Under the pieces are notes generated by a model. It was not told where the DNA came from. It saw only the letters and a list, made by a program, of their open reading frames with translations, and searched no databases. A stretch of 64,000 nt of DNA from Collinsella sp. Lineage in GTDB: Bacteria > Actinomycetota > Coriobacteriia > Coriobacteriales > Coriobacteriaceae. The stretch is from NCBI GenBank assembly GCA_031295385.1, contig JAUMOL010000030.1, positions 1 through 64,000 on the forward strand, read 5' to 3'. Below are positions 17,325 through 24,818 of the stretch, in pieces; position 1 is the first letter of the stretch, and each line of letters opens with the position of its first letter. The translations under genes and the position numbers were made by a program.

Positions 17325-19121
17325 TTAAAGCCGCTGGTACACCGTAGCCACATGCTGTCCATCAAACCCAAACCCCCAGCGCATGCGGCCAACGCCGGGT
17401 CGCGGCACACGGATTTCGTCGATGCCGTCGCGCTCTATGTCGAGCAGCGCCTGCACAGCCAGCAATTCCAGGCCCAGCGCATCCACACCGGGGTCATACA
17501 TCATGTTGACCGTTATCAGCGGACGTTCATCGAGCATACCGATCGTATCGGCTATGTCGAACACGGCGCCCGTAGGAAAAACCTGGATGTCCCAGCGATC
17601 CGCGCCACACTTTCGCCTCGAAGCAGGATTGGCATAGCCCGGCAATCCAAAGCAGAGCCCCTGCAAGAGCAGATGATATGGCAGTGGCGCATCTGGGTCG
17701 GTCGCACCGATTCCCGCATCTCCTAAGATGCGGCTTAGCGCCCGCCTCACGGTATCCTCGTTCCCATGGCACAGCCCGTCGCGAAACGCATCGACGTCTC
17801 GAATGTCTTCTGCAGCGCACTCAAACCACTCAATAATCACTAGACGCAAGGTCTGGCGAAGCTCGTTATTGGGCAATCGCAAAGCACGGAGGCGATCGCC
17901 ATGCTCCGGCTCCTCAGTCATATCCGTCGTGAGAAAACCGGACAGATACAGCGCTGTCCACATGCCATCGTCAGGCGAGACATCTGGCTCTGCAGTGCCC
18001 AAACAAAGCGGGACCTCAGCGCACCCATGGGCCTCGAGCAAATCAAACAAGACCGAAAGGCGGTCGAGATTCCACCCGGCAACTACCCTACTCAGACAAT
18101 CGGCATATCCATACAGATCGGCACGCACAGGCGCCGTGCAGCCTCGGCCCAGAAAACCGATCACACGCTCTGGACTCGAGCAATAGGCCCTGCCAAACCG
18201 ATATCCCTCGAGCCATTCACGCGCATCATCCAGGTATTCCTCGCGCCCAGCATGATTCAACAGAGCCTCGACCTCGGCATCCGAAAAACCGAACCAACGG
18301 TCACACCACGCCGACAGCGGCGTCGTCAGACAATACGAGCAGCCGCGCGAAGAAAGCGCCGCTTCGGCGGGACCGGAACACTCCCCCATCAGACACGTCA
18401 GCCGCAACGAATCGCGCGCAGTGGCAATGGCGTCAAACAGCGCACGGTCAAGTAGTTCTGCCGGATCGGCGTCGGAAGCGTCCCTCGCGCTCGCACGGCG
18501 AGACCACGCCGCATCGTACCCATCAACGAGCAATACAACCTGCTCATCGCAGGCAATCTCCAGCAGCTCTATGAGCACACCGAGCACCGAGTCAACCTCG
18601 TCCGCGCTCGCCACGCCACGCGCGACACGTTCGATGTGACGCACCTTATCTCGAGCTAAATCCGGAGCCTCCAAGAGCGCCAACAAGCGAGCGCACTCGC
18701 CCGAAAGGGCATCGCGCACGACGCCGGCAACAGCGGGGCCACGCCTCCCAGCGCCAGAAAAGTCCAGCGATATCACCGGATAGCAAGCATACTCATCCCG
18801 ATAGCGCCCGCCGTTCGCATCCCAAATCTGAGCATCGGCAAACAAACGCTGACCAGAGCGACCGACCGCTGGACGCTCCAGAAAAGCCCTGAGCATCGAC
18901 AAGTTCATGCTCTTGCCAAAACCCTCGGGTCGACAGCACACCACAACGGACGCGTCGCAGTCCAACACATCGGCAATAAACATGGTCTTGTCAACCAGCA
19001 TGCAACGACCAATGGCATCGGCAAAATCATGCACACCGACCGGCAAAACCGCATCATCGACATGGTTGACAAGCCGTACGCCAAAAGTATCGTCACTGTT
19101 GCAATACTCCTGTTCAGACAC
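17325..19121 (-). CDS. AAA-ATPase-like protein with degenerate motifs (DUF1703-type architecture)
   Basis: This 598-aa protein has the layout of the AAA-ATPase-like plus PD-(D/E)XK family common in gut bacteria. Near the N-terminus DKTMFIADVL and CRPEGFGKSMNLSML correspond to the usual RPRRFGKS loop (Lys about 70). The Walker-B-like VVLLVDGYDAAW has Gly where most members have Glu. The C-terminal part ends MRWGFGFDGQHVATVYQ and lacks an obvious E-x-K nuclease pair. GTG start with AGGGAGAA upstream. The family's function is poorly known; roles in mobile elements or defence have been suggested. This copy may have lost catalysis. It is convergent with the gene ending at 17300, only 24 bp away. 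Confidence 0.75.
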   Translation of the reverse strand: MSEQEYCNSDDTFGVRLVNHVDDAVLPVGVHDFADAIGRCMLVDKTMFIADVLDCDASVVVCCRPEGFGKSMNLSMLRAFLERPAVGRSGQRLFADAQIWDANGGRYRDEYACYPVISLDFSGAGRRGPAVAGVVRDALSGECARLLALLEAPDLARDKVRHIERVARGVASADEVDSVLGVLIELLEIACDEQVVLLVDGYDAAWSRRASARDASDADPAELLDRALFDAIATARDSLRLTCLMGECSGPAEAALSSRGCSYCLTTPLSAWCDRWFGFSDAEVEALLNHAGREEYLDDAREWLEGYRFGRAYCSSPERVIGFLGRGCTAPVRADLYGYADCLSRVVAGWNLDRLSVLFDLLEAHGCAEVPLCLGTAEPDVSPDDGMWTALYLSGFLTTDMTEEPEHGDRLRALRLPNNELRQTLRLVIIEWFECAAEDIRDVDAFRDGLCHGNEDTVRRALSRILGDAGIGATDPDAPLPYHLLLQGLCFGLPGYANPASRRKCGADRWDIQVFPTGAVFDIADTIGMLDERPLITVNMMYDPGVDALGLELLAVQALLDIERDGIDEIRVPRPGVGRMRWGFGFDGQHVATVYQRL

Positions 19122-19258
19122 CGTAACTTCTCCCTAAAACGCAGCACGAAGCCCATTGTAGCGAGCAGTTCAAGTGCAACGCTGGATCCGTGCAAAGGCA
19201 TCGGGCAACGGTAGGAACAAAGGCCTTGAGGGGGCATAACAAATCGTTGTGCAACAAA

Positions 19259-19291
19259 ATGGGGCCCGATGCAACTGCACCGGCCCCCATT
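19259..19291 (-). terminator. Terminator after the LPXTG protein gene
   Basis: An imperfect inverted repeat (ATGGGG...TGCA / TGCA...CCCCAT) is followed by TTTTG on the minus strand, about 35 bases past the stop at 19325. Confidence 0.7.
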
Positions 19292-19324
19292 GCGAATCTT
19301 TAGTTGTCGGGCAACCGAAAGGGA

Positions 19325-21106
19325 CTACTCCTCGGAGTCGTTCTGCCCAGCAGCCTTCTTTTGCTGATCGAGCTTATGCTTGCCACTCACAATAGACGTG
19401 GCACCCAGCGTGGCCAAGCTTGCACTGGCAAGGCTCGCCATAACGATAAGGTCGCCCGTCTTGGGCATGTTACCGCCAGATGACTTGGTCGTTGTAGTCG
19501 TCGTGGTTGTAGTGGTCACCGTCTTGGAGTCATTTTGCTCTTGGACTTGGTTGTCAGCACCGCTCTTGTCGTCGTCTTCGGGCTGTTTCTTTTCGCCCTC
19601 GGTCTTGCTCTCGTCCTTCTTCTGACCGGACTTGTCGCCCTTCTCATCAGAGCTAGGACCCTTATCGGATTCAGCCTTCTCGGAAGCCTTGTCCTTGGAG
19701 TCGCCCTTTGCGGCTTCGGTCTTTTCCGTGGAAACCTGATCAGAGTTGTCCTTGTTCTGGGCCGAGCCGTTATTGACGCCAGCCATCAGCGAAGAACCCA
19801 GCGTAGAACCAAGCTGCTCGGAGAAAGAAGGCTTCTTGTCCGGCGAAGCAACGGGAGCGTCCGGCGCCTTATTCGAGTCGTCCTTGGAAGCATCGGAATC
19901 AGGGGTCGTGTCAGAGCCGGAGCCGTTGTTAGAGCCGGTGTCAACGGACGAATCGCTCGAGCCGGTAGATGAGTTAGAGGTGCCAGCGTCGGTCGAACCA
20001 GAAGCGTCGCTGTCCGTATTGCCGGCAGAGCTTGAAGGCGAATCGCTCGCAGCAGAGCCGTTCGAATCGGAGCCGCTCGAGGTAGAGCCGTCGTTGGTAG
20101 TGCCACCAGCAGAGCCATTACCGTCAGCATCGGTCGAGGGCGCATCCATCCTGTCATCGTTGGCATCGTCACTCGAGCCGTCATTCGAATCAGGTGTCGG
20201 CGAGGGCGCCGGCGCAGGCTCGGGCTGCACGGGCGTCGCAGCGGCAGCGGCCTCGTCCTCGGCGATATAAACCAAGCAGTCCTTCAGCTCGTTGCGGTAG
20301 CGGTTCTTCCAGCCCTCATGATACTGGGGCTGACTTGAAAACTTGGTGGCGACATTGTTGACCACGCTATTGGAGAGCGCCGTCGCAAACTCGCGGTCGG
20401 ACATATCGTTGGAAAGATTCGCCCAGCGGAAGAAGTCTCTGCAGCCACCGGTACCGCACATGTTGGTGATGCTCCACACCATACCCTTGACGCAATCGGC
20501 GCGGCCGGAGATGTCAATGCCAAGAGCGCTCTTAAGCCACGCCTCGGTCACCGCATAGTACGAGTTGTACGCATACGCATCCTGCAGAGCCGAAAACTCA
20601 GCAGGATCGGTGTTATAAGCACCCTGGAAGGCCTCCTGTGCAATACGGCCCAGCTCGGTAAGCTGGTCGTTCTCGTACATGGCATTGCTCGCGTTGGAAA
20701 TCTCGCTGCCGCGATCAATCGCATCCTTGAGCATGCTGTATTTTTCGGGGTTGTAGTTGTAGGCCTGCTTCATAAACGGAATGAGCGACCAACGACGGTC
20801 GAACTGGTAATAACCCAGCGCGTTATAGCCGTCACCGTACGAAAGGCCCTGGTTGTAGTTGCCATGGCTCTCGTACTTGGTAAAGTACTTTATCTCGGGA
20901 GTCACGTTGACAAACGAAACGCCCTGGACCGACCTCAGCACGCCCGAGAAGGACTGCTGGGTGTAAAGGCCCTTATCGATATCGGTGGCATCCGAGGCAA
21001 CGCCCGGCGTGGGCTCCTCGGCAGCGGCGGGTGCCGGCGCGGTAACGGCGCCAAACGAAAGCGCCAGCGTCAGGCCCGCGACAATAGCAGAATGCTTGGG
21101 CTGCAT
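19325..21106 (-). CDS. Sortase-anchored lysozyme-like surface protein
   Basis: This is a 593-aa exported protein starting at an ATG after AGGGAGGATC. A signal peptide covers about 1-29. Residues about 60-290 form a compact domain with YESHGNYNQG (Glu about 79) and ALGYYQFD, which resembles lysozyme/transglycosylase-type domains; the Glu is a plausible acid catalyst, but the fold is my inference. From about 295 to 530 the chain is low complexity: first Ser/Asp/Gly/Thr-rich, then Lys/Glu/Asp-rich, with a run of ten Thr. The sorting signal is MPKTG (about 547-551), a variant of LPXTG, followed by a hydrophobic stretch and a mixed-charge tail. It is probably displayed on peptidoglycan. No sortase gene is in the window. 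Confidence 0.82.
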   Translation of the reverse strand: MQPKHSAIVAGLTLALSFGAVTAPAPAAAEEPTPGVASDATDIDKGLYTQQSFSGVLRSVQGVSFVNVTPEIKYFTKYESHGNYNQGLSYGDGYNALGYYQFDRRWSLIPFMKQAYNYNPEKYSMLKDAIDRGSEISNASNAMYENDQLTELGRIAQEAFQGAYNTDPAEFSALQDAYAYNSYYAVTEAWLKSALGIDISGRADCVKGMVWSITNMCGTGGCRDFFRWANLSNDMSDREFATALSNSVVNNVATKFSSQPQYHEGWKNRYRNELKDCLVYIAEDEAAAAATPVQPEPAPAPSPTPDSNDGSSDDANDDRMDAPSTDADGNGSAGGTTNDGSTSSGSDSNGSAASDSPSSSAGNTDSDASGSTDAGTSNSSTGSSDSSVDTGSNNGSGSDTTPDSDASKDDSNKAPDAPVASPDKKPSFSEQLGSTLGSSLMAGVNNGSAQNKDNSDQVSTEKTEAAKGDSKDKASEKAESDKGPSSDEKGDKSGQKKDESKTEGEKKQPEDDDKSGADNQVQEQNDSKTVTTTTTTTTTTKSSGGNMPKTGDLIVMASLASASLATLGATSIVSGKHKLDQQKKAAGQNDSEE

Positions 21107-21234
21107 AAGATCCTCCCTGCATTGGTATAGTTAAAGTGCAGTTTGCAAAGATAGAAATAAGTATTGCAGCTCGCCCGTTGTTACACAACAACCCCTCGGT
21201 AAACGGCAACAACCCTCCGCGAAATCTTAAGGAA

Positions 21235-21654
21235 TTAGACAAACTGGTCATCGGGTGCCAACAGAAGCTCGCCGTAACGTTTCGTCAGCCCGTCTCTCAA
21301 CTGACAGAAAGCGGGAATATAGACGTTCAAGATGCGCTGAATCAAATCTTGAGCGAGCTTGTTGTCATAGATATGGACGTTCGTATTGCGGTCTCTGAGC
21401 ATATCTAGCCAGGCCGCCTCATCAATAAAGTCGTAGAATCGGTACGACTCCTTCAAAATGGCACGAGGAGACCCCGACGCGGCAAGCGTGGCACCCTCAT
21501 ACTCGAGCAGACGCTTAAGGAGCTTCCAGCTCAGTTCAAATTGAAGATTGAACTTATTAATCAATCCACTCTGAACAAAATCATTGTTGAGATCCTGATT
21601 GGGCGCATCCTCAAGATTCGCCAAGGCGCTAACAAAGTTCTCATATTTTTTCAT
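21235..21654 (-). CDS. hepT: HepT-like HEPN toxin (HI0074 family)
   Basis: This 139-aa all-helical protein belongs to the nucleotidyltransferase-substrate-binding/HEPN family. It carries the HEPN motif R-x4-H-x-Y as R89...H94-I-Y96. In studied MntA-HepT systems this motif is the toxin's RNase site, and MntA silences it by adding AMP to the Tyr. The gene follows MntA with a 14-bp overlap, so the two are translated together. The ATG at 21654 lies inside the mntA frame. All key residues are present, so it is probably active. Whether it acts in plasmid or phage defence here is unknown. Confidence 0.85.
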   Translation of the reverse strand: MKKYENFVSALANLEDAPNQDLNNDFVQSGLINKFNLQFELSWKLLKRLLEYEGATLAASGSPRAILKESYRFYDFIDEAAWLDMLRDRNTNVHIYDNKLAQDLIQRILNVYIPAFCQLRDGLTKRYGELLLAPDDQFV

Positions 21655-21928
21655 ACAGAATCACACCATCCCTGGCAATCTCATCGAGCAATTGCTGCGA
21701 TAGGGACTCGTCGAGATTGACGACATCTACATCTAAAAGAGTATCAAGATGTTCCTCGATCAAATATGAGAAACGGCCGAAATCCCGGCAACCTGCTACG
21801 GCGATGTCAATATCGCTCTTGGGCAAGTTGTCGCCTCGAGCACGAGAACCAAACAACACGACCTTCTCGGCGTCACATTCCCGAGCAAAAACTTCGATTT
21901 GCTTGTACACCTTGTCGAGAGATGCCAT
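21641..21928 (-). CDS. mntA: MntA-like minimal nucleotidyltransferase antitoxin
   Basis: This is a 95-aa protein. The ATG at 21928 is preceded by TAGGGG at good spacing; a GTG two codons earlier is too near that site. The GS-x10-D-x-D signature of minimal nucleotidyltransferases is complete: GSRARGDNLPKSDID at about 27-41. Known MntA antitoxins AMPylate the Tyr of their HepT partner. It lies 8 bp after the Rrf2 stop codon, whose TAG overlaps the ribosome binding site, so it may be partly read through from the Rrf2 promoter. That link to iron-sulfur regulation is unusual, and no dedicated promoter is obvious. Confidence 0.87.
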   Translation of the reverse strand: MASLDKVYKQIEVFARECDAEKVVLFGSRARGDNLPKSDIDIAVAGCRDFGRFSYLIEEHLDTLLDVDVVNLDESLSQQLLDEIARDGVILYEKI

Positions 21929-21936
21929 TTGCACCC

Positions 21937-22368
21937 CTACAGCTTAATGTCAAAGTTGATTTCGGGGACGGCGGCCAGGTCGGCCAACGTCACGCCGTCG
22001 ACGTACTTTTCGATCACATCGTCCAGACCGCGCCAGAACTTGACGGTCGAGCAAAGGTCGCTGCGGGTACAGCTGTTGTCAATGCCATCGCACGCCACCG
22101 GGGCCGTGCTGCCCTCGACGGCACGCAAGATGTCGCCGGCACGCACTTCGGCCGGGTCCTTGGCCATCATGTAGCCGCCGCCCTTGCCGCGCACGCTCTT
22201 AAGCAGGCCCGCCTTCATAAGCGGACGAACCAGCTGCTCCAAATACTTTTGCGAGATATGCTCGCGGTCGGCAACCTCGCGCAGGGCAATCTTGCCCTCG
22301 GCGTCGCCCAGCGCCGCGATATAGATCATCAGTCGGAGGGCATAGCGGCCCTTGGAAGAAATGAGCAT
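21937..22368 (-). CDS. Rrf2-family regulator, probable Fe-S sensing SUF/autoregulator
   Basis: This 143-aa winged-helix regulator is divergent from sufC. The frame runs open to 22446, but the ATG at 22368 has GGAGGG before it and starts the classic MLISSKGRYALRLM N-terminus. The helix-turn-helix is around 28-58 (ISQKYLEQL). Three cysteines in the C-terminal half (about 93, 100 and 106) sit where IscR-type members bind an Fe-S cluster, though the spacing is 7 and 6 rather than 6 and 6. Two 31-bp dyads flank its own -10 element, so it probably represses itself when the cluster is bound and senses cluster status for the SUF operon. Confidence 0.88.
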   Translation of the reverse strand: MLISSKGRYALRLMIYIAALGDAEGKIALREVADREHISQKYLEQLVRPLMKAGLLKSVRGKGGGYMMAKDPAEVRAGDILRAVEGSTAPVACDGIDNSCTRSDLCSTVKFWRGLDDVIEKYVDGVTLADLAAVPEINFDIKL

Positions 22369-22388
22369 ACCTACCCTCCCATCGCATC

Positions 22389-22419
22389 TGGGACAACATA
22401 ACCAGCTTTGTTTGTCCCA
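22389..22419. promoter_or_regulatory. Rrf2 operator A
   Basis: A 31-bp dyad with 8-bp perfect arms, TGGGACAA and TTGTCCCA, around a 15-base centre. It lies 20 bp upstream of the rrf2 start codon. It is an inverted, near-identical copy of operator B. Confidence 0.75.
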
Positions 22420-22420
22420 A

Positions 22421-22449
22421 ATCTTAAGTAAATGGGACAAACACAACAG
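22421..22449 (-). promoter_or_regulatory. Candidate rrf2 promoter between the two operators
   Basis: Read on the minus strand, CTGTTG (-35-like) and TAAGAT (-10) are 17 bases apart. The -10 falls in the 13-bp spacer between operators A and B, and the -35 lies inside operator B. Bound regulator would block RNA polymerase. Confidence 0.5.
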
Positions 22450-22463
22450 GTTATTTTGTCCCA
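22433..22463. promoter_or_regulatory. Rrf2 operator B
   Basis: A second 31-bp dyad with the same 8-bp arms as operator A and a 15-base centre. Its reverse complement matches operator A at most positions, including ATAACC in the centre. The operator centres are 44 bp apart, about four DNA turns. Confidence 0.75.
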
Positions 22464-22484
22464 GAATTTGAAAAGTCGAGTGGA

Positions 22485-22529
22485 TTAGTCGGGTTTTCCC
22501 TTGACTAACGCCGAACCCATAGTAACTTT
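22485..22529 (+). promoter_or_regulatory. Candidate suf promoter with overlapping dyad
   Basis: TTGACT (22501-22506) and TAACTT (22523-22528) form a plausible promoter with a 16-base spacer, about 65 bp before sufC. The inverted repeat TTAGTC-N12-GACTAA (22485-22508) overlaps the -35 and could bind a repressor. It differs from the two TGGGACAA dyads. Confidence 0.5.
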
Positions 22530-22592
22530 ATTCCGAGAAGATTCCTAGGGTTTAGTACACCTATGAGTACACCATATACAGAGAGGGACAGC

Positions 22593-23393
22593 ATGAGCGC
22601 AAATCCGCTGCTTTCCATCGAAGGTCTGACCGCCTCCGTGGACGAGAAGACCATCCTCCACAACGTCAACCTCAACGTCGCCGCCGGCGAGACCCACGTG
22701 CTGATGGGACCCAACGGCGCCGGCAAGTCCACCCTCGGCCACCTGGTCATGGGCGACCCCGTCTATACCGTCAACGACGGCCGCATCGTCTTTGACGGCC
22801 AGGACATCACCGAGCTCACCACCGACAAGCGTTCGCGCGCCGGCCTGTTCCTGAGCTTCCAGGCCCCGGTCGAGATTCCGGGCGTGCCGCTGTCGAGCTT
22901 TTTGCGCGCCAGCATCGCCGGCCGCCCCGGCCTGGAGATGAAGGGCAAGGAGTTCCGCCGTCGCGTCAAGGAGCTCGCGGCAGAGCTCAACATGGATACC
23001 GCCTACCTCAACCGCGAGCTGGGCGTGGGCTTCTCGGGCGGCGAGAAGAAGAAGGTCGAGATGCTCCAGCTCCTGTTGCTGCAGCCCAAGCTCGCCATCC
23101 TCGACGAGACCGACTCGGGCCTAGACGTCGACGCCCTGTCCACCGTCAGCCACGGCATGGACGCCTACCGCAAGAGCTGCGACGGCTCCATGCTCATCAT
23201 CACGCACAACACGCGCATCTTGGAGCACCTGGATGTCGACCGCGTCCACGTTATGGTCAAGGGCCACATCGTGCGCGAGGACGACGCCTCGCTCATCCCC
23301 TGGATCGACAAGAACGGCTTTGAGACCTTCGAGCGCGAGGCCGCCGAGCAGCGCGCCCAGGCCGAGTCCGCCGCTGCCGAGCAGCAGGCGTAA
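22593..23393 (+). CDS. sufC: SufC, ATPase of the SufBCD Fe-S scaffold
   Basis: This is the 266-aa ABC-type ATPase that drives conformational change in the SufB-SufD scaffold during Fe-S cluster assembly in the cytosol. The start ATG at 22593 follows GAGAGGGAC; an in-frame ATG at 22563 lacks a site. Walker A is GPNGAGKST (39-47), the signature is GFSGGEKKK (146-154) and Walker B ends LAILDETDSGLD (about 167-178), all intact. It is the first gene of sufCBDSU, 12 bp before sufB. Length and motifs are normal for the family. Control is probably by the divergent Rrf2 regulator. Confidence 0.97.
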   Translation: MSANPLLSIEGLTASVDEKTILHNVNLNVAAGETHVLMGPNGAGKSTLGHLVMGDPVYTVNDGRIVFDGQDITELTTDKRSRAGLFLSFQAPVEIPGVPLSSFLRASIAGRPGLEMKGKEFRRRVKELAAELNMDTAYLNRELGVGFSGGEKKKVEMLQLLLLQPKLAILDETDSGLDVDALSTVSHGMDAYRKSCDGSMLIITHNTRILEHLDVDRVHVMVKGHIVREDDASLIPWIDKNGFETFEREAAEQRAQAESAAAEQQA

Positions 23394-23405
23394 AGGGGCG
23401 ACGCA

Positions 23406-24818
23406 ATGACCAAGAACCGCACCGAGGTCGCGGACATCGACCGCAGCCTCTACGACTTCACCTATGGCGAGGAGGGATTCGAGCGCCTCGACGCCGGCAT
23501 CACGCCCGACATCGTGCGCGAGATCAGCGCAAAGAAGGACGAGCCGCAGTGGATGCTCGACCTGCGCTTAAAGTCCCTCGAGATCTTCAATCGTTTTCCC
23601 GACCCGACGTGGGGCCCCTCCATCGAGGGCCTGGACATGGACAACATCGTCACCTACGTCAAGCCCAACACCGACCAAAAACACGACTGGGAGTCGGTGC
23701 CCGACGACATCAAGAACACCTTTGAGCGCCTGGGCATCCCCGAGGCCGAGCGCAGCTACCTGGCAGGCGTCGGCGCGCAGTACGACTCCGAGCTGGTCTA
23801 CCACAACATGCAGGACACCGCGTCCAAGATGGGCATCGTCTACTCCGGCATCGAGGAGGCCCTGCACGACCCGCAGTGGGAACCGCTCATCCACGAGAAG
23901 TTTATGACGCTCATCCCGCCCACCGACCACAAGTTTGCGGCCCTGCACGGCGCCGTATGGTCGGGCGGCTCGTTTGTCTACGTGCCCAAGGGCACCAAGC
24001 TCGACTTCCCGCTGCAGAGCTACTTCCGTCTTAACGCCAAGGGCGCCGGCCAGTTTGAGCACACGCTCATCATCGTCGAGGACGACGCCGACCTGCACTT
24101 TATCGAGGGTTGCTCCGCGCCCAAGTACAACGTAGCCAACCTCCACGCCGGCGCCGTCGAGCTCTTTGTGGGCAAACGCGCACACCTGCGCTACTCGACC
24201 ATCGAGAACTGGTCCAAGAACATGTACAACCTCAACACCAAGCGTGCGCGCGTGGACGAGGACGGCGACATCGAGTGGATCAGTGGCTCCTTCGGCAGCC
24301 ACGTGGGCTACCTCTATCCCATGAGCGTGCTCAACGGCCGCCGCGCCCGTTCGGGCTTTACCGGCATCACCTTTGCCGGCGCCGGCCAGAACCTCGATAC
24401 CGGCTGCAAGGTCGTACTCAACGCGCCCGAGACCTCGGCGACCGTCGAGACCAAGGGCATCTCCAAGAGCGGCGGCATCCAGACCTTCCGCAGCTCTATC
24501 GTGGCCACGCCCAAGGCCGAGGGCTCCAAGGCAACCGTGAGCTGCCAGTCGCTGATGCTCGACGACCAGAGCCGCTCCGACACTATTCCGGCCATGGACA
24601 TCCGCGCCAAGAACGTCGACATCGGCCACGAGGCCACCATCGGTCGTATCGGCGACGACAAGGTGTTCTACCTGATGAGCCGCGGCATCTCGGAGGAAGA
24701 GGCCCGCACCATGATCGTCAACGGCTTTGCCAACCCGGTTTCCAAGGAGCTGCCGCTGGAGTACGCCGTCGAGATGAACAACCTGATCAAGCTCGAGATG
24801 GAAGGAGCGATCGGATAA
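23406..24818 (+). CDS. sufB: SufB, Fe-S cluster scaffold subunit
   Basis: This 470-aa scaffold protein forms the SufBC2D complex and is where the cluster is thought to be built. The start is an ATG after AAAGGGGCGACGCA. The family's right-handed beta-helix core is recognisable, with GAVWSGGSFVYVPKG, YSTIENWSKNMYNL and the C-terminal DIGHEATIGRIGDDKVFYL shared with SufD. Length is as expected. The TAA stop shares one base with the sufD ATG, so translation is coupled. No odd features were seen. Confidence 0.97.
   Translation: MTKNRTEVADIDRSLYDFTYGEEGFERLDAGITPDIVREISAKKDEPQWMLDLRLKSLEIFNRFPDPTWGPSIEGLDMDNIVTYVKPNTDQKHDWESVPDDIKNTFERLGIPEAERSYLAGVGAQYDSELVYHNMQDTASKMGIVYSGIEEALHDPQWEPLIHEKFMTLIPPTDHKFAALHGAVWSGGSFVYVPKGTKLDFPLQSYFRLNAKGAGQFEHTLIIVEDDADLHFIEGCSAPKYNVANLHAGAVELFVGKRAHLRYSTIENWSKNMYNLNTKRARVDEDGDIEWISGSFGSHVGYLYPMSVLNGRRARSGFTGITFAGAGQNLDTGCKVVLNAPETSATVETKGISKSGGIQTFRSSIVATPKAEGSKATVSCQSLMLDDQSRSDTIPAMDIRAKNVDIGHEATIGRIGDDKVFYLMSRGISEEEARTMIVNGFANPVSKELPLEYAVEMNNLIKLEMEGAIG

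Noticed and set aside
24110..24817. N-terminal extension of sufD into sufB
   Set aside because: It is the other-frame reading of sufB; the ATG at 24818 overlapping the sufB stop is the normal start.
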